A stretch of DNA of 32,487 nt from Alphaproteobacteria bacterium (GTDB taxonomy: Bacteria; Pseudomonadota; Alphaproteobacteria; Micavibrionales; Micavibrionaceae). Every line of letters starts with the position of its first letter. Within the stretch, counting starts at the first letter, position 1. Below the pieces are notes generated by a model. That model was given only the letters and a program-made list of their open reading frames with translations. It had not been told where the DNA came from and ran no database searches. The stretch lies in assembly GCA_029880245.1 (NCBI GenBank), contig JAOUOR010000018.1, forward strand, positions 1 through 32,487, read 5' to 3'. The position numbers were made by a program, and so were the translations under genes. Shown here in pieces: positions 30,153-32,487 of the stretch.

Positions 30153-30264
30153 CTTTATAGCCATTTGATTTTAGTTTCGGACATCGTTTCTTCGCTTCTT
30201 ACGTATTTTTTTTATACGCTTCGCTCTTCATGCCTTGTACAAAAATAAAGCGAAATGACTATAG
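30153..30264. repeat. Nested palindromic element C, about 112 bp
   Basis: The outer arms are CTTTATAGCCATTTG at the left and AAATGACTATAG at the right. The centre has CGTAT and ATACG facing each other across a T-run, flanked on both sides by CTTCGCT. It fills the intergenic space between the ETF-QO and TPR genes, so it may cut or modulate their co-transcription. The right arm matches element B at about 25 of 30 bases. Confidence 0.65.
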
Positions 30265-30325
30265 TGTATATTTATATTATGCGCATAAATTCTTAATATC
30301 TTCCAGCTTTTAGAAAAAAAATTAC

Positions 30326-31966
30326 TTACATATTAGGATAATTCGGACCACCGCCGCCTTCGGGCACATTCCAATCGATATTTTGTGCCGGATCTTTAAT
30401 ATCACAAGTCTTACAGTGCACACAATTCTGGCTGTTGATCTGGAATCGGGGCTGGCCGTTTTCCTCTATAATCTCGTAAACGGCCGCAGGGCAGTAGCGC
30501 TGAGCCGGTTCTGCGTAATCCGGAAGGTTTTTTTCAACCGGAATTAACGGGTCTTTTAGTTTTAAATGGCAAGGCTGGCCTTCCGCGTGATTTGTATTGG
30601 AAAGCTGTACCGAAGTAAGCTTATCAAAGGTAATCACGCCATCTGGCTTGGGATAGTCTATTTTCTCGTGATTTTCTGCTTTACCAAGCTGGGCATGATC
30701 GGCATGGTTTTTGAGCGTCCACGGGGCTAAACCAAAAGTAATGGTCTCGAAAACTGCATTGATAAGCCCGTGCCATAGTCCTTTATGGAAGCCGGGGCGG
30801 ATATTACGCACGGCTCTTAATTCTTTCCAGAGCCATGAGTTTTTGAGGTTTTCAGTATAATTTACGCATTCTTGGCCTTTTTCAGATGATTCTTGTAGCA
30901 GGGCATGAAGGCTGTCTGCGGCAATTATGCCTGATTTCATGGCTGTATGTGTGCCTTTGATCTTTGGGACATTAAGGAATCCGGCTGTGTCGCCTATGAG
31001 TAAGCCTCCGTTAAAGGTCAGTTTCGGGAGAGATTGGAATCCGCCTTCGACCAAAGTTCTTGCGCCATATGAAATACGCTTGCCGCCTTCGAGTAAGGGT
31101 TTGATTTTAGGATGAAGTTTCAGGCGCTGCATTTCTTCAAAGGGAGAAAGATAGGGGTTTTTATAATCCAGTCCGACTACGAATCCAATTGAAAGAAGAT
31201 TATTCTCCATATGATAAATCCATGATCCGCCATAGGTATTCTTATCCATAGGCCAGCCAATTGTATGGGTGATGTGGCCTTCGCGGTGGTTTTCCGGTTT
31301 GATCTCCCATAGCTCTTTAATGCCCAATCCATAAGTCTGGGGGTCTGAATTGGCGCGAAGATCATATTTTTCGATCAGTTTTTTGGTAAGGGAGCCATGA
31401 CACCCTTCAGCAAAGACTGTTTGTCGTGCATGAAGCTCCACACCTGCTTCGAAGGATTCTGTTTTATTGCCCTGCTCATCTAATCCCATATCGCCTGTGG
31501 CTACGCCTATCACCGCGTTATTTTCATCATAAAGGATTTCGGCAGCGGAAAAACCGGGGAAAATCTCGATACCAAGCTCTTCGGCTTGTTCGGCCAGCCA
31601 GCGGCTTAAATTTCCAAGTGATATAATGTAATTCCCCTTATTATGCATTTGCGGAGGTGTGAGGAGCTTTTTTGCGCCTGTTTCACTCAAGAGCAAAAAC
31701 TCATCACTTTTGGCTTGAGTTTTCAGCGGCGCACCTTTTTCCTTCCAATTAGGGATAAGCTCGTCAAGACTGCGGGTTTCTATGGTCGCACCGGAGAGAA
31801 TATGTGCGCCGACTTCCGAGCCTTTTTCAAGAATGCAAACACTTATTTCGGGATCAAGCTGTTTCAGGCGAATAGCGCAGGATAATCCGGATGGACCCGC
31901 GCCGATAATTACCACATCATAGGGCATGCATTCGCGGTCACTTCTGATCGGGGTAGGCTCTTGCAT
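30326..31966 (-). CDS. Electron-transfer flavoprotein-ubiquinone oxidoreductase (ETF-QO)
   Basis: A 546-residue membrane-associated FAD/[4Fe-4S] enzyme that passes electrons from ETF to ubiquinone, linking fatty-acid and amino-acid oxidation to the respiratory chain. The N-terminal FAD motif is D-V-V-I-I-G-A-G-P-S-G-L-S, and a quinone/membrane surface region lies in the middle. The C-terminal iron-sulfur cysteines are in R-Y-C-P-A-A-V-Y-E and N-C-V-H-C-K-T-C-D-I-K-D-P. Length matches the family (about 540-560). GAGAGGAA lies 4-5 nt before the ATG. It is divergent from the uracil-DNA glycosylase gene, with 73 bp between. The partner genes etfA and etfB are not in the window. Confidence 0.96.
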   Translation of the reverse strand: MQEPTPIRSDRECMPYDVVIIGAGPSGLSCAIRLKQLDPEISVCILEKGSEVGAHILSGATIETRSLDELIPNWKEKGAPLKTQAKSDEFLLLSETGAKKLLTPPQMHNKGNYIISLGNLSRWLAEQAEELGIEIFPGFSAAEILYDENNAVIGVATGDMGLDEQGNKTESFEAGVELHARQTVFAEGCHGSLTKKLIEKYDLRANSDPQTYGLGIKELWEIKPENHREGHITHTIGWPMDKNTYGGSWIYHMENNLLSIGFVVGLDYKNPYLSPFEEMQRLKLHPKIKPLLEGGKRISYGARTLVEGGFQSLPKLTFNGGLLIGDTAGFLNVPKIKGTHTAMKSGIIAADSLHALLQESSEKGQECVNYTENLKNSWLWKELRAVRNIRPGFHKGLWHGLINAVFETITFGLAPWTLKNHADHAQLGKAENHEKIDYPKPDGVITFDKLTSVQLSNTNHAEGQPCHLKLKDPLIPVEKNLPDYAEPAQRYCPAAVYEIIEENGQPRFQINSQNCVHCKTCDIKDPAQNIDWNVPEGGGGPNYPNM

Positions 31967-32039
31967 CTATTCCTCTCTTTACAATCTTGCAGAATCTATT
32001 TTAACCTATCTTTTCTTAACAAAATAGAAGGATAAATGC

Positions 32040-32487
32040 GTGAGTAATGCTGCGATGCAACAAGAGATGATTCAGGCCTTGGAATGGTATGCGGATCATG
32101 GTGTTTGTGATATATGGCTGGATGAGGCGCAGGATCACACAGAGATTGCCAAGGAAGTCCCTTTTGTTGCTCAAACGATCACCCAAATAAAACCTGTGGA
32201 GGCTGCGCCTCCTGTTTTTTTGGGTAAATCAGAGGCTTATGAGGAGGCTGTCAGACTTGCGGCGGGTGCGCATAATTTAGAGGATTTACAAGCGGCTTTG
32301 GCGGGCTTTGACGGCATTGCCTTGAAAAAGACAGCAACAAATATGGTGTTTTGTGATGGTAATCCCAAGGCACATGTGATGTTGATCGGGGAGGCTCCGG
32401 GTGCAGATGAGGATCGCCAAGGCAAGCCTTTTGTAGGGGCGAGTGGTCAATTGCTGGATAGAATTCTGGGTTGTATCGGGCTGGACC
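32040..32487 (+). CDS. Type 4/5-like uracil-DNA glycosylase, 3' end cut by window
   Basis: 149 codons are visible from a GTG start at 32040. AGAAGGA (32026-32032) lies 7 nt before it; an in-frame ATG at 32055 is a second choice. After a variable N-terminal region of about 115 residues comes the family core [20 protein letters not shown], then [10 protein letters not shown]. The E-A-P-G loop is the uracil-binding and catalytic segment of family 4/5 enzymes, which remove uracil from DNA. The iron-sulfur cysteines of this family would lie partly beyond the window edge. Confidence 0.9.
   Translation, partial: MSNAAMQQEMIQALEWYADHGVCDIWLDEAQDHTEIAKEVPFVAQTITQIKPVEAAPPVFLGKSEAYEEAVRLAAGAHNLEDLQAALAGFDGIALKKTATNMVFCDGNPKAHVMLIGEAPGADEDRQGKPFVGASGQLLDRILGCIGLD

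Overview
This window looks like a chromosomal segment of an alphaproteobacterium. The evidence is the divergent uracil-DNA glycosylase / ETF-QO / TPR protein / ispE cluster, a CnoX with an intact CGPC site, a UbiH-type monooxygenase and alphaproteobacterial-looking housekeeping proteins. Two short pilin-like proteins with an E-Q-G leader recall families I associate from memory with Micavibrio-like lineages; that placement is inference only. I see no phage, IS element, CRISPR array, rRNA or tRNA gene.

Layout. (1) 1-862: pyrB, cut by the window edge. (2) 921-11355: a type IV pilus / type II secretion-like assembly locus. It holds a prepilin peptidase, a receiver-only response regulator, a lipoprotein secretin, a periplasmic protein with three Ig-like (ASH-type) repeats and a PilP/GspC-like tail, a GspE/PilB-family ATPase, a GspF/PilC-family platform protein, two inner-membrane proteins resembling the GspL/GspM (PilN/PilO) pair, and two pilin-like proteins lacking the usual Glu at +5. 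(3) 11578-12722: thioredoxin and an AsmA-like anchored protein. (4) 12723-13683: a gene-free stretch packed with at least seven dispersed-type palindromic or short repeats. (5) 13684-16738: leftward genes, including a UbiH-like flavin monooxygenase and four uncharacterised proteins. (6) 17022-19354: prolyl-tRNA editing-type deacylase, CnoX, a Trm112-like protein and two small unknowns. (7) 19355-21343: leuA with a previously hidden upstream leader. (8) 21353-26658: two response regulators on either side of serA, the second ending a leftward operon with two paralogous helical exported or anchored proteins. (9) 26731-32487: rluA, ispE, a TPR protein, ETF-QO and the start of a type 4/5-like uracil-DNA glycosylase.

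Most interesting signals. The 408-bp gap before leuA encodes an 18-residue peptide with five Leu codons among six consecutive codons. The RNA spanning the last of those Leu codons is perfectly complementary over 9 nt to the leuA Shine-Dalgarno region, and a strong hairpin lies between. This suggests leucine-responsive attenuation acting on translation initiation rather than through a classical U-tract terminator. Second is the pilus/secretion locus, with a three-repeat ASH protein fused to a PilP-like end and Glu5-less pilins. Third is a family of about 80-110 bp nested palindromes sharing arm sequences (11352, 16806, 30153, and a half copy near 26657). Fourth is the operon of paired paralogues plus a receiver protein at 24099-26658.

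All assignments are from reading the sequence; no database search or folding programme was run.
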